From an uncultured Lachnospiraceae bacterium (GTDB taxonomy: Bacteria; Bacillota; Clostridia; Lachnospirales; Lachnospiraceae), in contig CAJUGD010000010.1 in NCBI GenBank assembly GCA_910586205.1, positions 1 to 64,000 of the forward strand: a stretch of DNA of 64,000 nucleotides. The letters are read 5' to 3'. Positions 15,636 through 23,992 of this stretch are shown here, one piece after another; within the stretch, counting starts at the first letter, position 1; each line of letters begins with the position of its first letter. The position numbers were made by a program, and so were the translations under genes. The notes below the pieces were generated by a model. The model was not told the DNA's origin. It searched no databases and was given only the letters and a program-made list of their open reading frames with translations.

Positions 15636-18146
15636 TTAATATCCCTGATAAATCGTGTTTGTAAAATGCATCCGTCCTGAATAGCCTTTTTCTTCATAAG
15701 CCTGGCCAAAAGGCATCACGCTGCCAAACAGATAACGGATCGACAGTTCTGTGTCTGCATGAATATAGGTATAAGCCTTTTCCATGGTAAAATCCGTCTG
15801 TCCTGCCTTGATCATATTCATCTCGATCAGATCTGCTGAGCGCATAATCCGTTTATCCCTTCCTTTTACCAGAAGAAGGATCAGCAAGTAATCCTCATAG
15901 GATACAAAGACTCCTGTCTCCCCATAGTGATTTATCAGGTCACTTCCTGCAGCTTGGGGCGAATCCCCCAGAAGAATATTATCCTTTGTCTTTATAAACG
16001 GTATTTTATATCCATAGGATATGAGATAATTCATCTCAATAGATGTCTCTGCCGTAGCCCATGCAGTCAAAAAAATCCAGAAAAACACGGTCTCCGGGAC
16101 AATTCCTTCTGTGGCCAGGCATGCGGCTGCCGCGGCTGCATGGCACGTCTCCTTAATGGTATCCTTCATGTACATGGCGCCTATATTGTTAGCTAAACGT
16201 TCCGTAAATATGCTGGCATAGACAGCCGCCTCATTGGCCATATCGCTCTGGTTTCCAAAAACCAGATATTCGATCTCACTCCTCAGGACTGTATCCCTGT
16301 CCTTCTTGGGATCCAGCCGCATATCAACCTCTCCGTCCGGATGGGTATAGCGCCACGAAGGCATATAAAAGTTATTCTTTTCCGCCTGCGGCATTCCCTC
16401 AGAGGTAAACTTTTCCACACCCGTCAGCCTGGTCTTAAAGGTTCCGAACATATAGGTCAGACACAGCACATCATCCCGCACAACTTCTGCCGCATCAAGA
16501 ATCATGCTGCGTTTTCCTTTATTCAGGATATCCTTAGAGCCAGTCAGATCACTTTCCTTGTTGAAAAATTTTGTTTTATGTTCTTTTTTCTCGTCTTCGG
16601 TAAAGGATTTGGATGGTCTTTTATGATACACGGCATCCTCAACCTTGCCGCGCTTTGCATCTTCATCCGGCGTTTCGGCCAAATCTCCCATCTTTTCTGA
16701 TGTCTCCTCGGCAAAGCTTTCGTTGATTATATTTGTGGATTTATCCTTATATTTCTGGGAAGGATCCAGCTTCTGAGGATTCCAATGCTTATCAGCAAAA
16801 TACTCCAGGTACTTGTTTACTGCCGGCTGATAGCTTTTTGAGGAGCCGCCTCCGTTCAAAGCATGATTCTCATCCAGTGTCTTTCCCGAGCCGCTTAAAT
16901 AATAGTAATAGTATTCTGTGATTGCATCATCCTCATCATCTTCATCGTCATCATCCTGGCTCTCCCGCATTTCCTCAATCACTTCCATATATTTTGTGAT
17001 CGCTTCGTCAATATTGTCCATGACATCCCCTAGATTTGACTGAATATCCGAATCCTGACTCATCTGCTCCAGAACCGGATCCTCGATCAGCTTTTGAATC
17101 TCCGGAAGATAATCCTGGTTATAAAAATCAACATTTTCCCGGGCGTCGTTTGTGAGTTCTTGGACAGATTCATTATTTGATGCCTTTCCCTGGTTCTGTG
17201 ACTGAAAATCCTCCAGGCGTCCAATGGCCTGTTCCACCTCATCCTTTGCCCTTTGAGCCTGTTTAAGAACCTTTCCCGCCTGGCTGCATGCTCTTTTGGC
17301 TGCATCCTTTAACATTCCCTGATTCTTTTCATAAGCATTGGCAGCAGCCCTTTCTGATGAAGATAAGGTCTCCTCCTCCTCATCCTCCTCTGTATCTGTA
17401 TTTTCAATGCGGATTTTTTTCATTTTAGCCTTCAAAGACTCAAAATATTGAGTCCGTGCTGTTTTTACGGCGGCAATCTCCTCATTTAGCTTGCTCACTT
17501 CGTCGCGCAGCTTCTTCAGTTCCCGGTCCGCCGCAGCATTTTTCTCGTCTGCATCCATCTTGTCTTCCATCACTTCAGCGGTTTCCTCATTTTTCTCAGC
17601 TTCTGCTTTTAAACCGCCTAGGGAGCGGAATATTTCCAGCCGATCCGCCATCACATACAATCCCCGGAATTTGGAATATTCCACCATCTGGCTTTCCAAC
17701 ACGTTCTTGTCAATCAGAGGATGGATAGATTCCATTGTACATTCATCCACCTTAAAATCATATAGGTTCAAAAAAGATTCCCCCATATAGGATTTCTGTC
17801 CGATAATGGTTGTCTTCATAATATCCCAGATCCGTTCAGAATACTCACTGTCTCCCATGCCGTAGGCCAGAAGCGTTGCATTCAGGCTCTCCTGATAAAT
17901 GCTTTTAAGCTTGTCCCCATCACTCTCATTCAGGGCAAACAAGCCAAACTGATCCTTTAAGGTCTGGTTGTAATCTGCCAGCACACTGGACGCCGCCAGA
18001 TCCGTGGCCTCCTGAGCCATGGCATTAGCGCTTGCCATTCGGCTTCCATCTATCAGTACCGCGGAAAGCAGCATGGTGGGAATCGTAATAATCACCAGAA
18101 AGATGGATATAGCCCCTTTGATTCTTCTGTTTCTGAAAATTTTCAT
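15636..18146 (-). CDS. DUF5702 / TadG-like large pilus-associated protein
   Basis: 836 residues. One N-terminal membrane helix (KGAISIFLVIITIPTMLLSAVL) followed by DGSRMASANAMAQEATDLAA, the hallmark of DUF5702 and similar to TadG. Its leader has the glycine but lacks Glu at +5 (G-AISIF), so peptidase processing is doubtful. A long coiled-coil, Glu/Lys-rich segment (about 175-390) includes an acidic run rich in D and E near residue 400; the C-terminal third has two more hydrophobic stretches. It is a constant partner of Tad systems in Clostridia, role unknown. AGGGAGCGGGAACT precedes the ATG. Confidence 0.82.
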   Translation of the reverse strand: MKIFRNRRIKGAISIFLVIITIPTMLLSAVLIDGSRMASANAMAQEATDLAASSVLADYNQTLKDQFGLFALNESDGDKLKSIYQESLNATLLAYGMGDSEYSERIWDIMKTTIIGQKSYMGESFLNLYDFKVDECTMESIHPLIDKNVLESQMVEYSKFRGLYVMADRLEIFRSLGGLKAEAEKNEETAEVMEDKMDADEKNAAADRELKKLRDEVSKLNEEIAAVKTARTQYFESLKAKMKKIRIENTDTEEDEEEETLSSSERAAANAYEKNQGMLKDAAKRACSQAGKVLKQAQRAKDEVEQAIGRLEDFQSQNQGKASNNESVQELTNDARENVDFYNQDYLPEIQKLIEDPVLEQMSQDSDIQSNLGDVMDNIDEAITKYMEVIEEMRESQDDDDEDDEDDAITEYYYYYLSGSGKTLDENHALNGGGSSKSYQPAVNKYLEYFADKHWNPQKLDPSQKYKDKSTNIINESFAEETSEKMGDLAETPDEDAKRGKVEDAVYHKRPSKSFTEDEKKEHKTKFFNKESDLTGSKDILNKGKRSMILDAAEVVRDDVLCLTYMFGTFKTRLTGVEKFTSEGMPQAEKNNFYMPSWRYTHPDGEVDMRLDPKKDRDTVLRSEIEYLVFGNQSDMANEAAVYASIFTERLANNIGAMYMKDTIKETCHAAAAAACLATEGIVPETVFFWIFLTAWATAETSIEMNYLISYGYKIPFIKTKDNILLGDSPQAAGSDLINHYGETGVFVSYEDYLLILLLVKGRDKRIMRSADLIEMNMIKAGQTDFTMEKAYTYIHADTELSIRYLFGSVMPFGQAYEEKGYSGRMHFTNTIYQGY

Positions 18147-18158
18147 AGTTCCCGCTCC

Positions 18159-18839
18159 CTACTTCAGCAGATCCGTCACCTTCCCGATGGCTTCCTTAAT
18201 TTTCTGATATCCCTCCTGTGCGGAGGCAAAAACCTTTGTCTGGCTGGTCACATCTACCACAATATCCACGTTCCGCACAAATTCAGGAGCATCCGTCACT
18301 GCAGACACTGCCGTGGTGTTGACCTCAAAAGGCCCTTTTTTTCCAAACATCCTGGCAATGGAATCCACCGGAGTATTGTAGGTGCTGTGTATGTTCACTT
18401 TTACCCGCTTGGCAATCAGGTAATCCTTTACTTCCGTGTAAGATCCGCCGTTTTGGTTGTTTGCACTTAAAATATCGCGTTTCCCGATCCGTCCTGCAAC
18501 ATATCTATCTACAAGAGCTTTATATTCTCCTTGTTTTCCTCCATCAAAAAAGGGAACATTCCGATACGGATCCCGTATGCGAAAGTCCTCTGAGGTTTTT
18601 ATCCCGGTAGCCATATCCGACACCCGGGAACTGTATACCACGGACCCCCGCTCGGATGCCTGTACGGACAGGCTCTGCAGGCTCACCTCCTGATACAGAA
18701 CCATTCCCATAAATAAAATCAAAATCAGGGAAAAGAAAATGGCCGGAAAAATAATGGTGAGTTCAATGGTAAGATATCCGTCCTGCCTTCCCTGCTTTCC
18801 GGCAAAATAACCCCGTATCCTGTTTTCATCCTGTTTCAT
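18159..18839 (-). CDS. TadE-like pseudopilin
   Basis: 226 residues. A short basic leader ends in QDG|YLTIEL (Glu at +5 of a prepilin site), followed by a hydrophobic helix (IIFPAIFFSLILILFMGMVL) and a mainly extracellular region, the TadE architecture. The start at 18839 has GGGAGG nine bases upstream; the longer frame adds 17 residues of no known meaning. Second of three proteins in the locus with the same cleavage pattern. Confidence 0.82.
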   Translation of the reverse strand: MKQDENRIRGYFAGKQGRQDGYLTIELTIIFPAIFFSLILILFMGMVLYQEVSLQSLSVQASERGSVVYSSRVSDMATGIKTSEDFRIRDPYRNVPFFDGGKQGEYKALVDRYVAGRIGKRDILSANNQNGGSYTEVKDYLIAKRVKVNIHSTYNTPVDSIARMFGKKGPFEVNTTAVSAVTDAPEFVRNVDIVVDVTSQTKVFASAQEGYQKIKEAIGKVTDLLK

Positions 18840-18969
18840 CCGGATCCTCCCTAAAACAATTTTATGCTGCGCACCCTCCCAAATCCTCATTTCGAATCAT
18901 GATATCCGATTGTTCCTTTGTCCGGCGCGCAGCGCCCGTTTTCATTCTTTCGGCGTATGCAGGAAAAAA

Positions 18970-19155
18970 TCAGCCTCCTTCGCCGGGATCTTTTACTAAA
19001 TCAGGTTTAAATACTTTGTCCATGATGCCTTTTGCGAAAGCAAAAATCTGCTTTCTGAACAGCAGCGCGATACACATCAATGCTGCAATGATCATGACAA
19101 GCTCCACGGTTCCCATACCGTCTTCTTCCTCATAAAACCGCTTTAACAACTCCAT
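18970..19155 (-). CDS. flp: Flp-type major pilin
   Basis: 61 residues. Leader MELLKRFYEEEDG, cleavage site G|MGTVEL with Glu at +5, one hydrophobic helix (VMIIAALMCIALLF), then a short basic and glycine-rich end. This matches the type IVb Flp1 pilins that form the Tad pilus fibre. AGAGGTGG precedes the ATG. A hairpin in the gap after tadC (19203-19228) could adjust its mRNA level relative to the upstream machinery genes. Confidence 0.88.
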   Translation of the reverse strand: MELLKRFYEEEDGMGTVELVMIIAALMCIALLFRKQIFAFAKGIMDKVFKPDLVKDPGEGG

Positions 19156-19202
19156 CCCTTTCCACCTCTCTTTCTTAAATGCTTCTAAAGCCTTCTATTT
19201 AT

Positions 19203-19228
19203 AAAATTACCAGAAAATTGGTAGTTTT
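19203..19228 (-). promoter_or_regulatory. Hairpin between tadC and the pilin gene
   Basis: AAAACTACCA-ATTTTC-TGGTAATTTT on the minus strand, with one mismatch in a 10-bp stem, followed by an AT run. It may be a leaky terminator or an mRNA processing/stability point. Confidence 0.4.
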
Positions 19229-19236
19229 ACCTGAAT

Positions 19237-20166
19237 CTACATACCAGATGTCATGCTCATCACTGCCGGGGTGGCCACAATCAGCACGATTCCCAAAAAC
19301 ATGATCATCATGGGAATCAGGATTTTGGTACTGGCCTGCTCGCCTATGGCTTTGGCCGCATTCTTCCTCATCTCCCAGCACTCCCGCCCCTGCTCCCGCA
19401 GCACCGGAACCACCTCAGAACCGCCCCGCTTCAGGTTCATGACAATCACGGACACAAACTTTGTCACCTCTTTTACATGGCACCGCCTGGCAAACTCCTC
19501 ATAGGCAATGCCCTCCGGCCTTCCCGCCTTGATCTCAGCCAGGGCATACCGCATCTCATCATACAAAATGTGCTCCCGTTTGTTTTCATTGATAATTTTT
19601 TCCCATGCCTTTGAGATGGTCATCCCGGCATTGACCAGCAGCGTCAGCTTATTGACAAACTCGGGAAATTCCATTTGAATGGAGAGCCTCCGCTTTTCAA
19701 CCGTTTCCTTTAAGCTGCTGTCCACCAGAAATGGAACCGCAAAAAATGCCGCAACGGCTCCCCCTGTGAACATCAGGCCGTCTGAGCTTCCCTGAGCGGT
19801 CTGAATCGCCCCGATTACGGACACTCCCACTGCCGCAATCAACCCCACTGCCATGCGGTAGCCACTATGGATAAAATGGTAAAACTCTGCTTCTTTTGGC
19901 CCGCGGATTTCTAGTATTTTCTGATAAACCTGATTATTATGCCGCGCCATTGCAGACCGCAGGGACAAAGGCATGAGCTTCCCGAAAAACTCTATCTCAT
20001 TTATGGCCAGCCCAATGGGTATAAAATCCTTCAGCCCGTATTCGTCTTTATCCAGATATTCCACGTATTCATCATACAGGCCCTTGGATTTAAAATAAAA
20101 CACCACAAAAATAATCAAAAATATCCCGCAGACAGCAGCCGAAACGACCATCCCTGCCATTGCCAT
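19237..20166 (-). CDS. tadC: Type II secretion F family membrane protein (TadC-like)
   Basis: 309 residues. Membrane segments at the N-terminus, middle and C-terminus surround a cytoplasmic domain with the T2SF pattern (LTLLVNAGMTISKAWEKI, GSEVVPVLREQGRECWEMRK). Together with TadB it forms the inner-membrane platform on which the TadA ATPase works. GTG at 20172 is also possible; the ATG at 20166 is preferred by the spacing from GGAGGG. Confidence 0.9.
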   Translation of the reverse strand: MAMAGMVVSAAVCGIFLIIFVVFYFKSKGLYDEYVEYLDKDEYGLKDFIPIGLAINEIEFFGKLMPLSLRSAMARHNNQVYQKILEIRGPKEAEFYHFIHSGYRMAVGLIAAVGVSVIGAIQTAQGSSDGLMFTGGAVAAFFAVPFLVDSSLKETVEKRRLSIQMEFPEFVNKLTLLVNAGMTISKAWEKIINENKREHILYDEMRYALAEIKAGRPEGIAYEEFARRCHVKEVTKFVSVIVMNLKRGGSEVVPVLREQGRECWEMRKNAAKAIGEQASTKILIPMMIMFLGIVLIVATPAVMSMTSGM

Positions 20167-20201
20167 CTCCACTTTCCCTCCATTTCAAAAACATTCTTTC
20201 T

Positions 20202-20996
20202 TTAGACCTGAATATTCATGATTTTACTTCCTACAAAATAGGCTGCCGCAAAAATGACAATCGCAGCCGTCATGGCCAAACGTCCCACAATCTCTGTAAA
20301 TACCGGTGCCATATAATCGCCGGAAGTAACTGTCAAAAACAACACCAGAATAACCGGAAGAACCATCATAAATTGAAATTCGTATTTCTTTCCGGAAATA
20401 GTAGTCTCAATCTCCTGCTTCACCTCGATTTTTTCTCCGATTGTGTTGGATGTAGAGCGCATTACCTCCATCAGATCGCCTCCGGTCCGTTTACATGTCA
20501 CAAAAATATCCACAAAATTATCAATATCCTCCAGATGGGCCCTCTCTGCAAACTGGCCGAACATCTCCTCAATGGTATTGTTCATGCCGATTCCCCGCAG
20601 AATGTATTCCATCTCTACCAGGATGTCGGTCTGGGGATCCGGGTAGATCACCTTCAGATCCTGCAGGGTATCCTGAATCCCCGATTCCACGGATTTTCCT
20701 ACCGCCAGAGCCGAGGCCAGGGAATAAAGCATATCCTTAAACTGCAGAGTAAGCTGTTTTTTTCTCTTTTCAATGATCTGCCTTGTCCGAATCTTCGGCC
20801 ATTTCAATGCAAACAACATCAGAAGGGCTGATAAAATCTTACTGTGATAGAACACATATCCCACCGCAAACAGTACTGCTGCTGCCAGAAAAAGATTCAA
20901 AAGCTTTTCCTGCCTTCCCATTTCATAGACGTCATAATCCGTCAAACCGTCTTCCCTCTCCACGGTCTCCGGCTTTTCTTTCTTTTTTCCAAACAT
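20202..20996 (-). CDS. tadB: Type II secretion F family membrane protein (TadB-like)
   Basis: 264 residues. Two N-terminal membrane helices (LFLAAAVLFAVGYVFY), a cytoplasmic T2SF domain (QFKDMLYSLASALAVGKSVE, CKRTGGDLMEVMRSTSNTIG), and two C-terminal helices. It pairs with TadC as the platform protein of the Tad machine. Order tadA-tadB-tadC is as in other Tad loci. GGGAGG lies upstream of the ATG. Confidence 0.9.
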   Translation of the reverse strand: MFGKKKEKPETVEREDGLTDYDVYEMGRQEKLLNLFLAAAVLFAVGYVFYHSKILSALLMLFALKWPKIRTRQIIEKRKKQLTLQFKDMLYSLASALAVGKSVESGIQDTLQDLKVIYPDPQTDILVEMEYILRGIGMNNTIEEMFGQFAERAHLEDIDNFVDIFVTCKRTGGDLMEVMRSTSNTIGEKIEVKQEIETTISGKKYEFQFMMVLPVILVLFLTVTSGDYMAPVFTEIVGRLAMTAAIVIFAAAYFVGSKIMNIQV

Positions 20997-21029
20997 GGAT
21001 TTCTTCTGCCTCCCATTCTCCTGCGCCTC

Positions 21030-22265
21030 CTACACCTGATCCGGCAATCCCGCGTTGCGGAATTTCTCTGTATGTACCATGGCATGATTGGTGCGGGTAA
21101 GCTCTCCTAACACTCTTTTGTTCTTATCCTCCCCTCGCTCCACAAACCGATAAAGAGGATTCATCTGAAACACCCCGTTTTCATATCCTACCATCTCTGT
21201 GATCTCAATGGTTCTGCGGGATTTGTCCCGAAGTCTGGCTAACTGGATGATAATATCAATCGCTGAAGCGATCTGCTGCCGGATCGCCTCTATGGGAATA
21301 TTGTTTCCGGACACCACCATGGTTTCCAGACGGCTCAGCATATCTTTTGTGGAATTTGCATGGCCCGTGGAGAGGGAACCGTCATGGCCTGTATTCATGG
21401 CCTGAAGCATATCTAAGGCCTCTGCTCCGCGGACCTCTCCTACCACAATGCGTTCCGGCCTCATACGCAGAGAAGACCGAATCAGATCCCGGATCGTCAC
21501 TTCTCCCTTTCCCTCCATGTTGGCGTTTCTTGTCTCTAAACGCACCAGGTTCTGTACACCCTTGATCTGCAGCTCCGCCGAATCCTCAATGGTAATCACA
21601 CGCTCGTCTTTAGGGATAAAGTTGGAAATGGCATTTAAAAATGTAGTTTTTCCGGATCCGGTTCCTCCGCTGATAAAAATATTATATTTCGCCTTTACCA
21701 TACGTTCCAAAAGCTCCGCCACCTCCGGGGTAATGGAGCCGTAACCAATCAGCTTTTCAACGGTCATAGGATCCTCCGGAAATTTACGGATCGTAACAGT
21801 GGGGCCGTCTAAAGCAATGGGAGGAAGTACCACGTTTACACGGGATCCGTCCATAAGCCGGGCATCTACAATGGGATTTGCCTCATTGACTGTCCTGTTC
21901 ACCTTGGATACAATATTCAGAATCACATTTTCCAGCTTTTCATTGGTTCCAAAGCTTACATTCTTTCGATAAAGACGCCCTGCCTGCTCCACAAAAATAT
22001 GGTGGGGCCCATTGATCATAATCTCCGTAACAGAGGGATCATCCACTAAAGGCTGAAGCACATCCAGCCCTCTCATGGAGTTAAATACCCCTTCCATCAC
22101 CTGCCGCTTCTCTGTAAGGGACAAATATTGTTTCTTCGATTCCTCTAAGACAAGCGCTGCAATAACCTCCCGAATCTCATCATCCTCCACATTCCGGGTC
22201 AAATCCAGCTGGTTTGATACCATCTCACGGATTTGTCTGATATATTCCTGCATATCTGCAATCAT
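21030..22265 (-). CDS. tadA: Tad pilus assembly ATPase (CpaF/TadA family)
   Basis: 411 residues. A secretion ATPase with N-terminal domain (VTEIMINGPHHIFVEQAGRL), Walker A GGTGSGKTT at 200-208, and His/Asp boxes and Walker B region in ERIVVGEVRGAEALDMLQAM, followed by TGHDGSLSTGHANS. It powers pilin polymerisation at the membrane. The start follows AAAGGGGGAGAAAACCT; 27 bases separate it from tadZ. Confidence 0.95.
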   Translation of the reverse strand: MIADMQEYIRQIREMVSNQLDLTRNVEDDEIREVIAALVLEESKKQYLSLTEKRQVMEGVFNSMRGLDVLQPLVDDPSVTEIMINGPHHIFVEQAGRLYRKNVSFGTNEKLENVILNIVSKVNRTVNEANPIVDARLMDGSRVNVVLPPIALDGPTVTIRKFPEDPMTVEKLIGYGSITPEVAELLERMVKAKYNIFISGGTGSGKTTFLNAISNFIPKDERVITIEDSAELQIKGVQNLVRLETRNANMEGKGEVTIRDLIRSSLRMRPERIVVGEVRGAEALDMLQAMNTGHDGSLSTGHANSTKDMLSRLETMVVSGNNIPIEAIRQQIASAIDIIIQLARLRDKSRRTIEITEMVGYENGVFQMNPLYRFVERGEDKNKRVLGELTRTNHAMVHTEKFRNAGLPDQV

Positions 22266-22292
22266 AGGTTTTCTCCCCCTTTCTTACGGCAA

Positions 22293-23384
22293 TCATCGAT
22301 TTCCCATTGCAATCTGAAGCAGGGGATTCATTACCTGCAAAAGCCTGTCTCCAAAGCGCAGAATATTCCCTCTCCCTGAAAAAATCCCGTCTGCCATAAC
22401 ACTGGCACCAAAAGGAATCCTGCTGCGTATCTCCTCCGGCAATACCTCAGCCATATTTCCTCCTGCCGGGGCTTTGTTCATAACCAGATACATTTTCTGA
22501 AACAGGGAATCATAGGTATCATGCAGCCTGGATTCTCTGATCAAACGCTGAAGCTTTTGTATATTTCCTTCCTCTGGCGTCACCGGCACAAAGATAGCAT
22601 CTGCTTCCTTTAGAACTGCCTTTGTCTGTTCTGTAAAGCCGCAAGGCGGATCTATCACAACCAAATCATAAATAGCTAATTCCTGAATCATCTTTAAAAG
22701 TCGTCTGATGTCCTCGCCATTGATTTCCTCGTATTCAGAAATGCTTTCCACACCTGATATATAATTAAATCCTGCGGAAACTTCTGCCTCTGTACTTCCC
22801 TTCAGCTTAAGCCCTGCATTCATCCCCTTGGTCTTCAGCGCAAGAAACACATCGGAAAGGCTGCCTTTCGTCTTTCCCAGACATTCTCCCACAGAATCAA
22901 TCTCCTCTAAATTTAAATACAGAATGTTCATTCCCATCCTGGCTCCCGCTGCCGCCAAAGCCAGCGCCAGCGTAGTCTTTCCTGTGCCTCCTGCCGGACT
23001 GAAAAGTACAGCGTTCCTGGTATCACTGCTTCCTTTCACAGTCTCAAGCGTACCCTTGTTCTCCGCATATTTCAGCAAAACAGTGTCAGACAAGGTCTCC
23101 ATCCGCTGATATTTTTTCACCGGTTCAAATCCGTCCACAGGAACCATACTTTTGGACATTACGATCCTGGTCAGCCCAGGCGTCATCTCTTTCAAGCCGG
23201 AATCTGCAAAAGTCTCGTCCACCATCAGGATATCCGCCCTGTTGTTGTCCTCAAAATACCGGCACATCCGCTCCCTTTTTGTAAATGTAATTAATTCCAA
23301 CTGAGGGACATTTTCCATAAAATAATAAGAAAGCTCTCTCAAATACCGCTCATCACAATCTGCCAATACCATTTTTCTTTTCAT
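22293..23384 (-). CDS. tadZ: TadZ/CpaE-like ParA-family ATPase, Tad pilus localisation
   Basis: 363 residues. An N-terminal receiver-like domain (MVLADCDERYLRELSYYFM; no clear phospho-acceptor set) is followed by a MinD/ParA ATPase with the deviant Walker A SPAGGTGKTT (129-138) and the DPPCGFTEQ segment. TadZ/CpaE proteins place the pilus machine at a cell site. First gene of the tad operon, reading from the promoter at 23427-23455. Confidence 0.88.
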   Translation of the reverse strand: MKRKMVLADCDERYLRELSYYFMENVPQLELITFTKRERMCRYFEDNNRADILMVDETFADSGLKEMTPGLTRIVMSKSMVPVDGFEPVKKYQRMETLSDTVLLKYAENKGTLETVKGSSDTRNAVLFSPAGGTGKTTLALALAAAGARMGMNILYLNLEEIDSVGECLGKTKGSLSDVFLALKTKGMNAGLKLKGSTEAEVSAGFNYISGVESISEYEEINGEDIRRLLKMIQELAIYDLVVIDPPCGFTEQTKAVLKEADAIFVPVTPEEGNIQKLQRLIRESRLHDTYDSLFQKMYLVMNKAPAGGNMAEVLPEEIRSRIPFGASVMADGIFSGRGNILRFGDRLLQVMNPLLQIAMGNR

Positions 23385-23426
23385 CTAAACATTCGCCCCT
23401 GTAGCCTTTTTCGACATTTGTTTGAA

Positions 23427-23455
23427 ATTATATCACTTAACTATAAGAAAGTAAA
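23427..23455 (-). promoter_or_regulatory. Promoter of the tad operon
   Basis: On the minus strand, TTTACT, 17 bases, TATAAT, about 45 bases before tadZ. The divergent XRE regulator begins about 150 bases away, so it is a candidate regulator of this promoter. Confidence 0.6.
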
Positions 23456-23606
23456 CTACTTTTTAATAATTAAGCATTTCAAAAAGACAAGTATATTGAT
23501 TCAACTTTTGACAACTAATATCCTATACCATTTCCAACTACAATAAAGTTATCTTAAATTTCTTGAAAGCACGATTATGTGCAGAAACGGAGGAAATAGA
23601 TCCCAA

Positions 23607-23918
23607 ATGAATATCACAAAACGGATTGATGAACTATGCAAACAACATAATATAAGTAAATACCGCCTCTCTCAGCTTACAGGAATTTCCCAATCTGCTT
23701 TTTCTAAAATGGCACGTCAGCAGTCCTCCCTATCACTTGAGACAATCCAACGGATTTGCGATGCACTCGGTATTTCTTTGGCACAGTTTTTCTCTGAACC
23801 AGGAGAATACCCCGACCTGACAGCGCAGCAAAAGCAGCTTCTCAACTCCTGGGCTCTGTTGGACGAAAAAAAAAGAGCCTTTGCTCTCATGATAATGGAA
23901 AAAATCTCTGAAATCTGA
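23607..23918 (+). CDS. XRE family transcriptional regulator
   Basis: 103 residues. A helix-turn-helix of the Cro/CI type (RIDELCKQHNISKYRLSQLT followed by GISQSAFSKMARQQSSLSLETIQRICDALG) and a short C-terminal helical tail (LLDEKKRAFALMIMEKI). Such regulators are common in Lachnospiraceae and usually repress nearby genes. It is divergent from the tad operon and convergent with tctA. The ATG at 23607 follows GGAGGAAATAG at a long spacing; an in-frame ATG at 23577 is an alternative. Confidence 0.85.
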   Translation: MNITKRIDELCKQHNISKYRLSQLTGISQSAFSKMARQQSSLSLETIQRICDALGISLAQFFSEPGEYPDLTAQQKQLLNSWALLDEKKRAFALMIMEKISEI

Positions 23919-23957
23919 TGTTTAGGCAAGGAAATGATAAAAACAGCCGAATGTTAT

Positions 23958-23992
23958 AGAGGCTGAAGCACCCATTTGGCGCTTCAGCCTCT
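23958..23992. terminator. Shared hairpin between the XRE gene and tctA
   Basis: A 12-bp perfect stem, AGAGGCTGAAGC / GCTTCAGCCTCT, with an 11-base loop lies between two convergent genes and overlaps the tctA stop. No long T-run follows directly, so termination is likely but not certain. Confidence 0.55.
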
